From: Nitrospina sp.
GTDB taxonomy: Bacteria; Nitrospinota; Nitrospinia; Nitrospinales; VA-1
DNA length: 64,000 bases
Assembly: GCA_018653085.1 (NCBI GenBank)
Contig: JABIAY010000059.1
Coordinates: 58,688-122,687, forward strand
Reading direction: 5' to 3'
Part shown: positions 35,981 to 44,653 of the stretch, piece by piece
Numbering within the stretch: position 1 is the stretch's first letter
Layout: every line of letters begins with the position of its first letter
Position numbers and translations under genes: made by a program
Notes under the pieces: generated by a model
What the model saw: only the letters and a program-made list of their open reading frames with translations
Told to the model about the DNA's origin: nothing
The model's database searches: none

Positions 35981-38392
35981 ATGAAAACAGTTCTTGCTTG
36001 GTGTTTCAAAAAAATTACCAGCCGATACCCTGGGACCTTGCTGGTTCTGGCAATCCTTTTAAGCGGGGTGTCCATTTATTGGGCTAGTGGCTTGACCTTC
36101 AACCCCAGGATGGACAACCTTCTTCCTCAGGATTTACCGTTAATAAAAGAATTTAATGAAGTTGTTGACAAAACCGGAGGGTCGGGCCCTCTGGTGGTTG
36201 TTCTGGAACAACTGAATCCCTTTCAGGCTCCCGAAGTGATTGGCAAACTTGCCCGGGCTTTGAAGAAAGTACCCGGAACCCACTTTGTGGATTCTAAAAT
36301 ACCCGAAGAGTTTTTAAATAACCGCCAGCTCCTGCTAGTACCCAGAGCAGATTTGCTTCGTCTGGAATCTCTGGTCGAGGAAGCGGTTGACTATGCCCGG
36401 GGTCAGTTCGGCGGGTTTTTTGGGGAAGATGAACTGTTCAATCCGATCAAGCTTCAAACGCTTGCCGATCGCTATCATATCTTTGAAGACATTAACCCCT
36501 ATCATAGGGGAAAGCGGAAGAAGAATTATTATATCTTTGTCAAACCAAAGGGGACGGTTACCGACACAGATTTTACAGAGCAATATATCCGGCTTGTTCA
36601 AGAGGCGATTGACCATACAGGACTTGAAAAGGATATCCCGGATCTGGTCATCAATCTTACCGGCTCGCTGGTTGTGCGGCTTGAAGAAAACCAGTTTATC
36701 GAAAATGATCTCAAGAAGTCAGCGGTGCTCGCGGCCCTGCTGGCAAGTTGTATTATTCTTATCTACACCCGATCCTGGTTTTCCATACCGCTCATCATTT
36801 TCCCTCTATTGTTGTCATTGACTTATACGTTCGCGTTAACGCGTCTGTTCATCGGGCACTTGAATGTGATTTCCGGTTTTCTGGTGGCTATTTTGATGGG
36901 GTTGGGGATCGATTACGGGATCCATCTTTATATTCGTTTCAAGCAGGAGCTCCTCAAAGGAAAAACCATTGCCGACGCGGCAGAACTGGTTGTGACCCAG
37001 GTGGGGCGGTCAGGGCTTATAGCGATGCTGACAACGATAAGTGTTTTTTCGATTTTGAGTTTTTCAGATTTTCCGGGGTTTTCAGAGTTCGGGAAAATCG
37101 CTACGCTGGGTATCATCTGCGCTTTTTTGAGCTATTATTTTATTTTTCCAGCGCAAGCATTGTTTTATGACAAGATCCACTGGTTGAGGAAACCTCGACC
37201 CAGGTTGTTCACTTTTAAAATTTCCAACCTGTATTCCACCACGCCTTACTTCCTGTCTACCCTGTTTCTCCTTTTAATGGTTGCGAGTTTGTTCCTTCTT
37301 CCCGGAATCAGCTTTGAATATGATTTCCAGAAACTCAAGGGAGAGTCCCCAGCTAGCGAATATGAGACAGTTGCCACGGATGATTTTGGTTTTGCTTTTT
37401 CCCCTACTTTGATCCTGACACCTGAAAAGGAAGACCTGTTTGAAATCCATACGGCCCTGGAGAAAATCAAACGCAGGAGTGGAGACCAGACCATCATAGG
37501 GACCAAGTATTCTTTAAATATGTTCAGTCGTGAGGAATATGAGTCGAAGAAGGATGTGATCACCAGAATTCGAAAGCTGGTTTATGACAATATGGATATT
37601 ATCAAGTTCTCACTGGGGAATGACCGGTACGAAAATTTTAAAAAGCTGGTAAATGTCGAGCCGTTTGACGAAAAGCAAATACCTGATAATTTGAAGAAAA
37701 AACTCCGCGCTGAAGATGATTATCTGGTTTTGTTGCTTTCTCCCGCAGATAAAAACTTTTTTCGTGTCGAAAACATTTACCAGTTGAAAAAAGAAGTGGT
37801 GGAATTGAAGCGCATGATGGCGGAAGAAAATATCAAGGTTTCTGTTTTAAATGAAAACCTGATAGCGGCGGAAATTCTGGACTGGGTCAAGGAAAAGGGG
37901 CCAACGGCGATGGGCATTGCTTTCGCATTGGTTTTTCTCATTCTTGTGGTGGACCTTTGTAGTATTCGTTTGGCGGTCATTACTTTCCTGCCCCTTTTTA
38001 CAGGTCTGGCTTTGACCGGTGCGCTTATGTCCGTTTTTAATGTGAAATTAAATTTCATCAATATTGTCATGCTCCCTTCCATCGTGGGAATCATGATAGA
38101 TCACTGCATTTATCTCAGCCACCATATACTGGATTATTCCAAGGGTGCATCGCTCAAGTCACTACAGGAGACAGGAAGTGCCATAATATTATCGGCCTTG
38201 ACCAGTTTGGCAGGTTATACCAGTTTGAATATTGCACATCATGACGGGATCAAGTCCATTGCCACAGTGGTAGAGTTGGGAATAATAACCTGTACGCTTT
38301 GTGCCTTGTTCATGCTTCCAGCCCTGTTTGAGCTAAGGAAATATGATTTTCCTACCCGTTTGAAAAAGTATAAAGGGAAGAAAACCAAATGA
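35981..38392 (+). CDS. MMPL-type RND transporter (lipid/hopanoid exporter-like)
   Basis: The 803 aa protein has the two-repeat MMPL layout: one helix, a periplasmic loop and a helix block (about 250-400 with 'LMGLGIDYGIHLYIRFKQEL'), then the same again (about 430-795 with 'PSIVGIMIDHCIYLSHHILD'). Such proteins move lipids, hopanoids or other hydrophobic molecules. No adaptor is adjacent, unlike the tripartite pump at 6.6-11.2 kb. Its stop overlaps the start of a small lipoprotein gene (ATGA), suggesting a coupled partner. Confidence 0.88.
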   Translation: MKTVLAWCFKKITSRYPGTLLVLAILLSGVSIYWASGLTFNPRMDNLLPQDLPLIKEFNEVVDKTGGSGPLVVVLEQLNPFQAPEVIGKLARALKKVPGTHFVDSKIPEEFLNNRQLLLVPRADLLRLESLVEEAVDYARGQFGGFFGEDELFNPIKLQTLADRYHIFEDINPYHRGKRKKNYYIFVKPKGTVTDTDFTEQYIRLVQEAIDHTGLEKDIPDLVINLTGSLVVRLEENQFIENDLKKSAVLAALLASCIILIYTRSWFSIPLIIFPLLLSLTYTFALTRLFIGHLNVISGFLVAILMGLGIDYGIHLYIRFKQELLKGKTIADAAELVVTQVGRSGLIAMLTTISVFSILSFSDFPGFSEFGKIATLGIICAFLSYYFIFPAQALFYDKIHWLRKPRPRLFTFKISNLYSTTPYFLSTLFLLLMVASLFLLPGISFEYDFQKLKGESPASEYETVATDDFGFAFSPTLILTPEKEDLFEIHTALEKIKRRSGDQTIIGTKYSLNMFSREEYESKKDVITRIRKLVYDNMDIIKFSLGNDRYENFKKLVNVEPFDEKQIPDNLKKKLRAEDDYLVLLLSPADKNFFRVENIYQLKKEVVELKRMMAEENIKVSVLNENLIAAEILDWVKEKGPTAMGIAFALVFLILVVDLCSIRLAVITFLPLFTGLALTGALMSVFNVKLNFINIVMLPSIVGIMIDHCIYLSHHILDYSKGASLKSLQETGSAIILSALTSLAGYTSLNIAHHDGIKSIATVVELGIITCTLCALFMLPALFELRKYDFPTRLKKYKGKKTK

Positions 38393-38634
38393 TGCGTATT
38401 GGGTTGATTTTGATTTTTATTTTGTCGGTCGGTTGCTCCGAAGACCGCAAGTTCGAAGATTTTGCTAATGAGGACAGTGGCAAGGGAGAGCAGGAATTCC
38501 GCGCAGACTCCAAAAAGTGTACGGCGAACAAGGATAAGTTCAGCCACAAAATCCAGGGCCGTGAACTGGGGTTCGAAGGGGAACACGCCGGGTATCTGGG
38601 GTGCATGCAATTGCAGGGCTGGACCCACCACTAG
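38389..38634 (+). CDS. Small lipoprotein coupled to the MMPL transporter
   Basis: The 81 aa product has a short signal peptide and lipobox (LSVGC, Cys16). The mature part is charged, with two more Cys residues (KKCTANK and LGCMQLQGW). It overlaps the transporter stop by four bases, so it is probably made with it and may help in lipid export. The stop codon TAG falls inside a copy of the dispersed CACTAGGCGTGGGGCCA repeat, so the last residues may have been set by repeat insertion. Confidence 0.7.
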   Translation: MMRIGLILIFILSVGCSEDRKFEDFANEDSGKGEQEFRADSKKCTANKDKFSHKIQGRELGFEGEHAGYLGCMQLQGWTHH

Positions 38635-38665
38635 GCGTGGGGCCAGTACTGCATTGCCCGTCAAG
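38627..38665 (-). repeat. REP-like dispersed element, minus orientation
   Basis: On the minus strand this reads GGGCAATGCAGT-A-CTGGCCCC followed by ACGCCTAGTGG, matching 3868-3900 with one change over about 32 bases. Confidence 0.85.
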
Positions 38666-38946
38666 CAGGCCAAGCCCTCAAGCGCAATACTTTTAATGTT
38701 CTCCCTGACAAGGGAGATAAAGGGGGTTTGGTTTGTTATGCTGAGCTAGTTATGTTTGGCCATTAGCCTTCGTGCCCGGCACGGGTACTTCGTGGAAGGG
38801 GGAGCTTCAATGGACCCCTCTTTTTTAAAGAGGGGCTGGGGTGATTTGATTTGCCTGCTTGGAAGTAGAACGAATTTTGATAGTTGTTATAATTTGCAGG
38901 CTCTGCTATTTTCGCAGGGTCCCAAAAATATTTTATTGGTTTAATT
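38666..38946. other. Non-coding region with hairpins upstream of coaX
   Basis: No frame is credible. It holds a near-palindrome CGTGCCCGGCACG (about 38771) and a hairpin with arms CCCCTCTTT (38815-38823) and AAAGAGGGG (38827-38835). The preceding GGAGCTTCAATGGA segment recurs at 52991-53026. Confidence 0.6.
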
Positions 38947-39726
38947 ATGCTATTAGTCATTGATGTCGGTAATTCCAATAATGTGATCGGTTTGTTTTCC
39001 GGTGAAAAACTTCTTTCTCACTGGCGAATTCGAACGGAATGGAACCGTACTGCAGATGAATACTGGGTTTTGTTCAAGGAATTCATCCAATCGAGCAATG
39101 TTGAAGTAGATGGAATTGATGACATTGTTATTGCTTGTGTCGTTCCGCCTTTGGTTCCTATCCTGCAGGACATGGCGCGAAAATATTTTTCCTGTGAGCC
39201 TATGGTAGTGGGGCCGGGTATTAAAACTGGAATTTCCATCCTTTACAACAACCCTGCTGAAGTGGGTGCCGACCGGATAGTCAATTCGGTAGCGGCATTC
39301 GAAAAATATGGTGGGCCGTTGATCATTGTGGACTTTGGCACCGCCACGACCTTCGATGTCGTATCCCGGAAAGGGGAATACATGGGAGGAGTCATTTTCC
39401 CAGGTGTTCAGATTTCACTGGAGGCCCTATTTAAACACGCCGCCAAATTGCCCAGAATCGATATGCTGGTTCCGGAAAATGTGATTGGGAAGTCTACGGG
39501 AGAAAGTATCCGTTCCGGTGCAGTCCATGGTTTTACGGGAATGATTGAAAACCTGGTTAAACAAATTAAAGCGGAACTGGGGCAAAATGCGCAAGTGGTG
39601 GCTACTGGGGGGATCGTTGAATGGATTGCTTCGAAAACAACGGTCATCGACACGCTGGATCCATTTTTAACTTTGGATGGGATGAGAATTATTTATGAAA
39701 AAAATCATCCGGAAAAACTGAAGTAG
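38947..39726 (+). CDS. coaX: Type III pantothenate kinase
   Basis: The 259 aa protein has the ASKHA-fold signature at its start (VIDVGNSNNVIGLF), 'EVGADRIVNSVAAFEKYGGP' and 'LIIVDFGTATTFDVVSRKG', which identify CoaX. It phosphorylates pantothenate, the first step of coenzyme A synthesis, and uses a monovalent cation. Full length. Transcribed alone; a long nested hairpin follows. Confidence 0.95.
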   Translation: MLLVIDVGNSNNVIGLFSGEKLLSHWRIRTEWNRTADEYWVLFKEFIQSSNVEVDGIDDIVIACVVPPLVPILQDMARKYFSCEPMVVGPGIKTGISILYNNPAEVGADRIVNSVAAFEKYGGPLIIVDFGTATTFDVVSRKGEYMGGVIFPGVQISLEALFKHAAKLPRIDMLVPENVIGKSTGESIRSGAVHGFTGMIENLVKQIKAELGQNAQVVATGGIVEWIASKTTVIDTLDPFLTLDGMRIIYEKNHPEKLK

Positions 39727-39739
39727 GTGGGACCCAAAA

Positions 39740-39819
39740 AAACACAGGCTATCCCAGGCTTGAGATTTCTATCTAGAGGAGGAGACTGAAATCTGAAAGG
39801 CCTGAAATAGCCTGTGTTT
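39740..39819. terminator. Large nested hairpin between convergent coaX and TusA-like genes
   Basis: Outer arms AAACACAGGCTAT (39740-39752) and ATAGCCTGTGTTT (39807-39819) are a perfect 13-pair inverted repeat. Inside are CAGGC/GCCTG and AGATTTC (39763-39769)/GAAATCT (39788-39794). The 18-base loop holds GAGGAGGAGA. Probably a bidirectional terminator. Confidence 0.75.
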
Positions 39820-39836
39820 ATCGTTTAGGTTTTTCG

Positions 39837-40085
39837 CTAAGCTTTTATGGCTCGAGAACTCTTGTGAATGAACAGCCGCACCATTCGGGGGTCGTCCTCG
39901 ATATCCGAAATTTTATATCCCTGATTTTGGGCCCATCTGGATAAGGCATCCGTAATATTTCTTTTTTTATCAACAATGAGTTCCAAAATCCCATTCTTTT
40001 TGATGCGGTCGAACTCTTGTGACGCCAATTGCAGTGCGCTGAAAAATGAAAGCCCACGTATATCGATTGTTTTAAATGTTTCCAT
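39837..40085 (-). CDS. TusA-fold protein lacking the catalytic cysteine
   Basis: The 82 aa protein fits the TusA/SirA fold: an opening 'KTIDIRGLSFFSALQLASQE', a strand 'GILELIVDKKRNITDALSRW' and an ending strand. In sulfur carriers the first block reads RGLxCP with an active Cys; here it is RGLSFF, so persulfide transfer is not expected. It may be regulatory or structural. The family call rests on pattern only. Confidence 0.6.
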   Translation of the reverse strand: METFKTIDIRGLSFFSALQLASQEFDRIKKNGILELIVDKKRNITDALSRWAQNQGYKISDIEDDPRMVRLFIHKSSRAIKA

Positions 40086-40405
40086 CTGTTATCCCTCCCA
40101 TTTTCCGCCAGGGCCGTGACGGCTGACTGGACTCTTTAATCATTTCTATTGCATTGTATGGGACCAAGATTAAAGGCCTGTTAATCTGGGATTAATTTTT
40201 TTTAATCTTTTGTTTCTCTTGAGGGAGGCGTGTCGGGCTTTCCAGTTGCGGGACAAACGCATTAATGTGTTGAAAATTAATGAGTTATTTTTGTTTTTGT
40301 GATGAGTCCGTTTTCCGTTTAGCAGGAGAAAGGCAAGCTGTTAGTATGGAGAGTGCTCACGCTGTATAAAGGGAGCCGTTTTTTGCAAGCATTCAGGAGA
40401 AATTA
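40086..40405. other. Intergenic region between divergent TusA-like and LRR genes
   Basis: No coding frame. It includes GATTAA-TTTTTT-TTAATC, a small inverted repeat near 40190-40207, and AGGAGAAATTA just before the LRR start. A promoter for each side is expected but not obvious. Confidence 0.4.
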
Positions 40406-41350
40406 ATGGGTATCGAACGAGGTGGGAATTCGGAGTACGAAGAGCACGAACCTTCATTTGAGGAGAAAACGGCAAAGTGGGAGGAAACTCTTCAGCCCTT
40501 GCTGGCACAAGACCCGAACGTGCTCAAACTTTCGGGCAAATATATTGCCAACGATGATGTAACAATCATCTGTAATTATCATGGATTGAAAAAGGTTCGC
40601 ATTCTTGATCTCGCGGACAACCAGATTAATGACGATGCCTTGCCCGTTCTTTTTGAGTCGGAAAACCTCGCGCAAATTGAGGAGCTTTATCTAGGAATTA
40701 ATTTCCTGGTAGGGCAGGGGTTGGTAGATGTCGCTTGCTCCAACGAGATCAAGATGAAGAATTTGAAAACACTGGTCCTTTCTGATAACCGCCTTACGGA
40801 TTCCTCTGTGGCAGATTTCATGCGCTCGAAAAATTTTCCCAATTTGGAGTCTTTGGACATAGGGTGGAATGAGGTTGGCAACGAAACGGCCAAAGCCCTT
40901 GGGGAGACAACTTCTTTTCCCGGACTGAAGAAGCTGGAAATGGAGCGTGGTTATATTGATCTTGAAGCTCTGAAAGAAATGGTTGCGGGAAGCCTTATGG
41001 ACCAATTGCAGGAACTGGATTTTACCTCAAACAAGTTGAAGGATGAGGGATTGAAGGTGCTTGTTTCGGCTCCGAAATGGAAGGCTCTCAAGGTTTTGAA
41101 GCTTTCGCAAAATATGTTCGGCGATGAAGGCGCAAAAGTCCTGGGGGAATCTGCCTCGCTGGGTGGGTTGACACATCTTTATGTTGGCCGGAACTACTTT
41201 GGAGTCGAGGGGGCGAAAGCGATCTATGAAAGCAAAATTCTGACCGGTCTCAAAACTCTTGTGCTTAAAGAAGGCGTAGAGAGCGACCCCGGACTGGTTA
41301 ATTATTCCCGGCCGGAACTGCTTCGCCCCGATGACCCTAACTCCATCTAA
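40406..41350 (+). CDS. Cytoplasmic leucine-rich-repeat protein (ribonuclease-inhibitor-like), LRR-1
   Basis: The 314 aa product has no signal peptide and about eight LRRs of the RI type, with units such as 'LKTLVLSDNRLTDSSVADFM' and 'LKVLKLSQNMFGDEGAKVLG'. These form curved solenoids for protein binding. A strong ribosome site (AGGAG) precedes ATG. Two more genes of the same type lie within 3 kb. The ligand is unknown. Confidence 0.88.
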   Translation: MGIERGGNSEYEEHEPSFEEKTAKWEETLQPLLAQDPNVLKLSGKYIANDDVTIICNYHGLKKVRILDLADNQINDDALPVLFESENLAQIEELYLGINFLVGQGLVDVACSNEIKMKNLKTLVLSDNRLTDSSVADFMRSKNFPNLESLDIGWNEVGNETAKALGETTSFPGLKKLEMERGYIDLEALKEMVAGSLMDQLQELDFTSNKLKDEGLKVLVSAPKWKALKVLKLSQNMFGDEGAKVLGESASLGGLTHLYVGRNYFGVEGAKAIYESKILTGLKTLVLKEGVESDPGLVNYSRPELLRPDDPNSI

Positions 41351-41367
41351 ACGCTCCGCCGCGATAA

Positions 41368-42063
41368 CTAGAAAACTTTAAGTTTTTCCAGCTTGCTGAG
41401 TTTCGGGGAATTTTTTAAAGCCGCTTTGGCTTCTTCAGATTTAACCCGATTGCCCCCCAGGTGCAGATAGGTCAGGTTGCTGAAATTGTCTGAATTGGCG
41501 ATAGCCAAAGCACCTTCATTGCCGACCCGGTTATCAACCAGGTTCAGGTATTCAACTTTTGTCAGCACAGAAGATTGGGCCAGGGCTTTGGCTCCCTCGG
41601 CGGTGATGCCGTTGCATTCCAGGTTCAGAGTCACCAATTCTGAGAAAACTTCTGCCTGGGCGATGATTTTAGCGCCTTCATCGCCAAGGTTGTTGGAACC
41701 TAAATGAAGGTCCTTGATTTTAGGAAGGAACTGGGACTCGGCGAGAATTTTTATTCCCTCCGCGCCAAGATGATTATGGGTGAGAATTACGCTGGAGATG
41801 GTTTTGATGAACTGGAAGTTAGCGATCATTTCGGCCAGCTGAGGGCCGTGACCTTCCTCAATTTTACCGGTTTTGGAAAACAGGTAGGCATCCTGGATTT
41901 TAAGAACTTTTTTGTCTTTAATGCTTTCGAACAGGATTTTTTCTTTTGGTGAAAGGCTTTTTCCTTCACCGCCATAGTTTTCACCGTCGTTACACAGTTC
42001 CTCCCAGTTCTTGGTCTTGTTTTGCATGTTGTTTAGCGGGACAACCTCTTGTGTTTTGCGCAT
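41368..42063 (-). CDS. Cytoplasmic leucine-rich-repeat protein, LRR-2
   Basis: A 231 aa protein with about five RI-type LRRs ('IKDLHLGSNNLGDEGAKIIA', 'LVTLNLECNGITAEGAKALA', 'LTYLHLGGNRVKSEEAKAAL'). No export signal. It converges with LRR-1 and overlaps the end of a Cys-rich Sel1 gene by 31 bases if Met 42063 is used; Met 42027 avoids the overlap. The two LRR genes end only 17 bases apart. Confidence 0.85.
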   Translation of the reverse strand: MRKTQEVVPLNNMQNKTKNWEELCNDGENYGGEGKSLSPKEKILFESIKDKKVLKIQDAYLFSKTGKIEEGHGPQLAEMIANFQFIKTISSVILTHNHLGAEGIKILAESQFLPKIKDLHLGSNNLGDEGAKIIAQAEVFSELVTLNLECNGITAEGAKALAQSSVLTKVEYLNLVDNRVGNEGALAIANSDNFSNLTYLHLGGNRVKSEEAKAALKNSPKLSKLEKLKVF

Positions 42064-42500
42064 CCGCTCTGGTTGCCCATGTCACAGGCTTTCAGATAAT
42101 ACTGTAGAGATTTTTTCTGGCGTCCTTCCTTATAGTACAAGCTCCCCATGTTGAAGCAGGAAGGGTCCTCACCCGCATCGCAGGCTTTGGTAAACATTTT
42201 TCGTGCCTGCTTGAATTCCTTGCTATAAGGCGTTCCTTTCATGACCAGGAGAATGCCACCATTAGTGCACCCGGTCATATAGCCCCCGTCACAGGCCGTG
42301 ATGTAAAAATCCAGGGCTGTTTTCATGTCTTGCTCAATAACGCGATAGCGTTCCCCCAATTGAAAGCAGGCGGTAGAATTGCCTTCTTCACACAGGGCTC
42401 TTTTTTTCTGAGTCAGTTCATCCTCTTCAGCCCAGACTCCAGGTGTCTGAATAAAAATACTTACAGCCAAAATAGCTAAAACAATTAATTTTTTCACCAT
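42033..42500 (-). CDS. Exported cysteine-rich Sel1/Hcp-like repeat protein
   Basis: The start is placed at Met 42500, where GGGAAGGGGC precedes it and a clean signal peptide follows (MVKKLIVLAILAVSIF). The mature part has four C-x7-C helix pairs (CEEGNSTAC, CDGGYMTGC, CDAGEDPSC, CDMGNQSGC), the disulfide pattern of Hcp/SLR proteins, so it should be periplasmic. A longer frame adds 25 N-terminal residues. The partner is unknown. Confidence 0.85.
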   Translation of the reverse strand: MVKKLIVLAILAVSIFIQTPGVWAEEDELTQKKRALCEEGNSTACFQLGERYRVIEQDMKTALDFYITACDGGYMTGCTNGGILLVMKGTPYSKEFKQARKMFTKACDAGEDPSCFNMGSLYYKEGRQKKSLQYYLKACDMGNQSGCAKHKRLSR

Positions 42501-42675
42501 TTGCCCCTTCCCTTGAAATGGTTGGTCAAAGAGAATGTGAAAAACCGGTTTCCCAAGAAGGCATGAGTATATCATAGAGGTTTCGTTTGCATCGGCAGAA
42601 ATATTCCTTTACTCTTTTTGCGTCATTTAAGGGCATCTTTGACAGGGAGTTTTAACCATTACAGGGTACAGATCG

Positions 42676-43197
42676 TTGAATATTGTCATGCTGGGTTATA
42701 GAGGAACTGGAAAATCAGTGATTGCAAAAATTCTTTCCAAAGAATTGAAGAGAAAATTGTATCGCATCGATGATCTGGTTGCCCAGACCGCCGGGAAATC
42801 CATCCCTGAAATTGTGCAGCAGGAAGGGTGGCCGGCCTTTCGTAAACTAGAGTCTGATATTGTCAGTCAGGTTACCGGGGAGGCTTTGGATAGTGTCATT
42901 GACTGTGGTGGGGGAGTGGTGTTGGATGACAAAAATAGGGTCCTCTTGAAGAAAGCGGGGAAATGCGTTTTGCTTACGGCGAGCTTGTCTGCGATCACCC
43001 GGAGAATTAAAAAAGACCCCAATCGGCCTGCTCTGGTTGAGGGTCTCAGTTTCGAGGAAGAGCAAAAAAAGATTCTTGCCGACCGGCATGAAAAATACCA
43101 GTCCTGTGCGGATTTTATCTGTGACACCACCACCCGCAAACCCGGAGAAACGGCTCATGAAATCATTGCTTTTTTTAAAGGGCAGGTGTGGCTATGA
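42676..43197 (+). CDS. aroK: Shikimate kinase
   Basis: A 173 aa P-loop kinase with GYRGTGKS (residues 7-14), 'RIDDLVAQTAGKSIPEIV' and 'FRKLESDIV', then 'VIDCGGGVVLDDKNRVLL'. It phosphorylates shikimate in the aromatic amino acid pathway. The start is TTG. It overlaps the next LRR gene, so the two share a transcript, an odd pairing. Confidence 0.9.
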   Translation: MNIVMLGYRGTGKSVIAKILSKELKRKLYRIDDLVAQTAGKSIPEIVQQEGWPAFRKLESDIVSQVTGEALDSVIDCGGGVVLDDKNRVLLKKAGKCVLLTASLSAITRRIKKDPNRPALVEGLSFEEEQKKILADRHEKYQSCADFICDTTTRKPGETAHEIIAFFKGQVWL

Positions 43198-44006
43198 TGA
43201 GCCCCCTTTTTGAAAGCCTGGTTACAAACAGCTTGACGGTTCTGTCTGATGAGCCGGATGACGCCACCGCGATGGTCTGGAGCGAGGCTGAGGCCAGTGC
43301 CGAGATTGAAAATAGCGAAAAGGCGATCTATAAACTCGACCTCATTGATCAGGAAGTTCTCCTGGAAGATGTTGAGGACCTTTTGACCTATGACGGAATC
43401 CGCAAGGTTAAGGAGTTGTGGCTGGACAAAAATGAATTCGGGAACGAGGGAGTGGAGGTGCTGGCAAACTCGTCCCAGCTTGAGAAACTGGTGGTTCTCT
43501 CTTTGGCCTATAACAAACTCACGAGCTACTCGGTACAATCGTTAGCTGTTTCTCCCTCTCTGGGCAACCTGCGGAAACTTTTTCTGCAGGGTAACCGGAT
43601 TGGCCTTGACGGTTTGAAATCGTTGACCGAGTCAGCAGTTCTTGCCAACTTGCAAATGCTTTACCTCAATTTCAATTCGGTAGGGCAGGCAGGCGCGCGG
43701 ATTCTTGCAGGAGAATCTCAATTGCAAAGCCTGCGAGAACTTTATCTGCAAAAGACGGGTTTGGGACTGGAGGGACTGCGGGTGTTATGCGAGTCGGATA
43801 ACTTCCAGAACCTGACTCTTTTGTCCCTGGCGGGAAACGGCCTGGAAGATAGTGCTGTGGAACTACTTTGCCGTTCAAAAGCCTTCCCTCGTTTAATTAC
43901 CCTTGACCTGTACCATAATCGGCTCAGCGATCAGGCAGTGGATCAACTTAAAGCTTCTCCAAATCTGAAAAGCGTCAGAGCCCTTCAGGTAGACTGGAGA
44001 GGATAA
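43188..44006 (+). CDS. Cytoplasmic leucine-rich-repeat protein, LRR-3
   Basis: The 272 aa product has about six RI-type LRRs ('VKELWLDKNEFGNEGVEVLA', 'LQMLYLNFNSVGQAGARILA', 'LITLDLYHNRLSDQAVDQLK') after an acidic N-terminal segment. Starts at GTG 43188, or ATG 43194/43197. It overlaps the shikimate kinase stop and lies five bases before AlkA, so it is within an operon of metabolic and repair genes. No export signal. Confidence 0.85.
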   Translation: MAMMSPLFESLVTNSLTVLSDEPDDATAMVWSEAEASAEIENSEKAIYKLDLIDQEVLLEDVEDLLTYDGIRKVKELWLDKNEFGNEGVEVLANSSQLEKLVVLSLAYNKLTSYSVQSLAVSPSLGNLRKLFLQGNRIGLDGLKSLTESAVLANLQMLYLNFNSVGQAGARILAGESQLQSLRELYLQKTGLGLEGLRVLCESDNFQNLTLLSLAGNGLEDSAVELLCRSKAFPRLITLDLYHNRLSDQAVDQLKASPNLKSVRALQVDWRG

Positions 44007-44010
44007 CGAG

Positions 44011-44634
44011 ATGCCACTCCCAAGCAGAAAAGTAATTCTGCAACATTTTGATATGAGGGATCTGGTGATAGCTGGTGTTATTCGCCGGGTGGGTGCTTTC
44101 AAGCTGAGCCGGAACAGGAATTATTTTCTAGTACTGTGCAAAGCCATCATCGCGCAACAAATTTCGACGAAAGCGGCGGAAACGATTACGCATCGTTTTG
44201 AAAATCTTCTCCCCGGTGTCCGGGCCACTGCCGAAAGGGTACAGCGTCTGCCAGACAATCATTTGCGGGAAGCGGGGCTGTCGCGGCAGAAGGTGAAGTA
44301 TGTGAAAGACCTCAGCGAAAAATTTCTCGATGGAACCATTCGCCCACATCGCATGGCTTATCTGGAGAATGAAGAAATCATTCGGCAGTTAACGGAAGTC
44401 TATGGTATTGGTCGGTGGACTGCGGAGATGTTTCTGATATTTTCCCTGAATCGGATGAATGTTATGCCAGTAGGGGATTTGGGATTCAGGGCCGGATTGA
44501 AACAACTTTACAATATGAGGGCACTGCCTACTCCTGAAAGAATGCGTACTTTGGCAAAAAAATGGCATCCATTTGAAACAGTGGGTACCTGGTATACCTG
44601 GCGCATCCTGGATGAGGGGGTTGTGGTGTATTAG
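44011..44634 (+). CDS. DNA-3-methyladenine glycosylase II (AlkA-like, HhH-GPD)
   Basis: The 207 aa protein is an HhH-GPD glycosylase: 'LCKAIIAQQISTKAAETITH' near the start, the helix-hairpin-helix 'EVYGIGRWTAEMFLIF', and the catalytic Asp156 in MPVGDLGF. It removes alkylated bases from DNA. It lacks the long N-terminal domain of E. coli AlkA, as in many short homologues. The O-methyltransferase gene follows after 19 bases. Confidence 0.92.
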   Translation: MPLPSRKVILQHFDMRDLVIAGVIRRVGAFKLSRNRNYFLVLCKAIIAQQISTKAAETITHRFENLLPGVRATAERVQRLPDNHLREAGLSRQKVKYVKDLSEKFLDGTIRPHRMAYLENEEIIRQLTEVYGIGRWTAEMFLIFSLNRMNVMPVGDLGFRAGLKQLYNMRALPTPERMRTLAKKWHPFETVGTWYTWRILDEGVVVY

Positions 44635-44653
44635 AAAAACTGAGGGAGGATTT

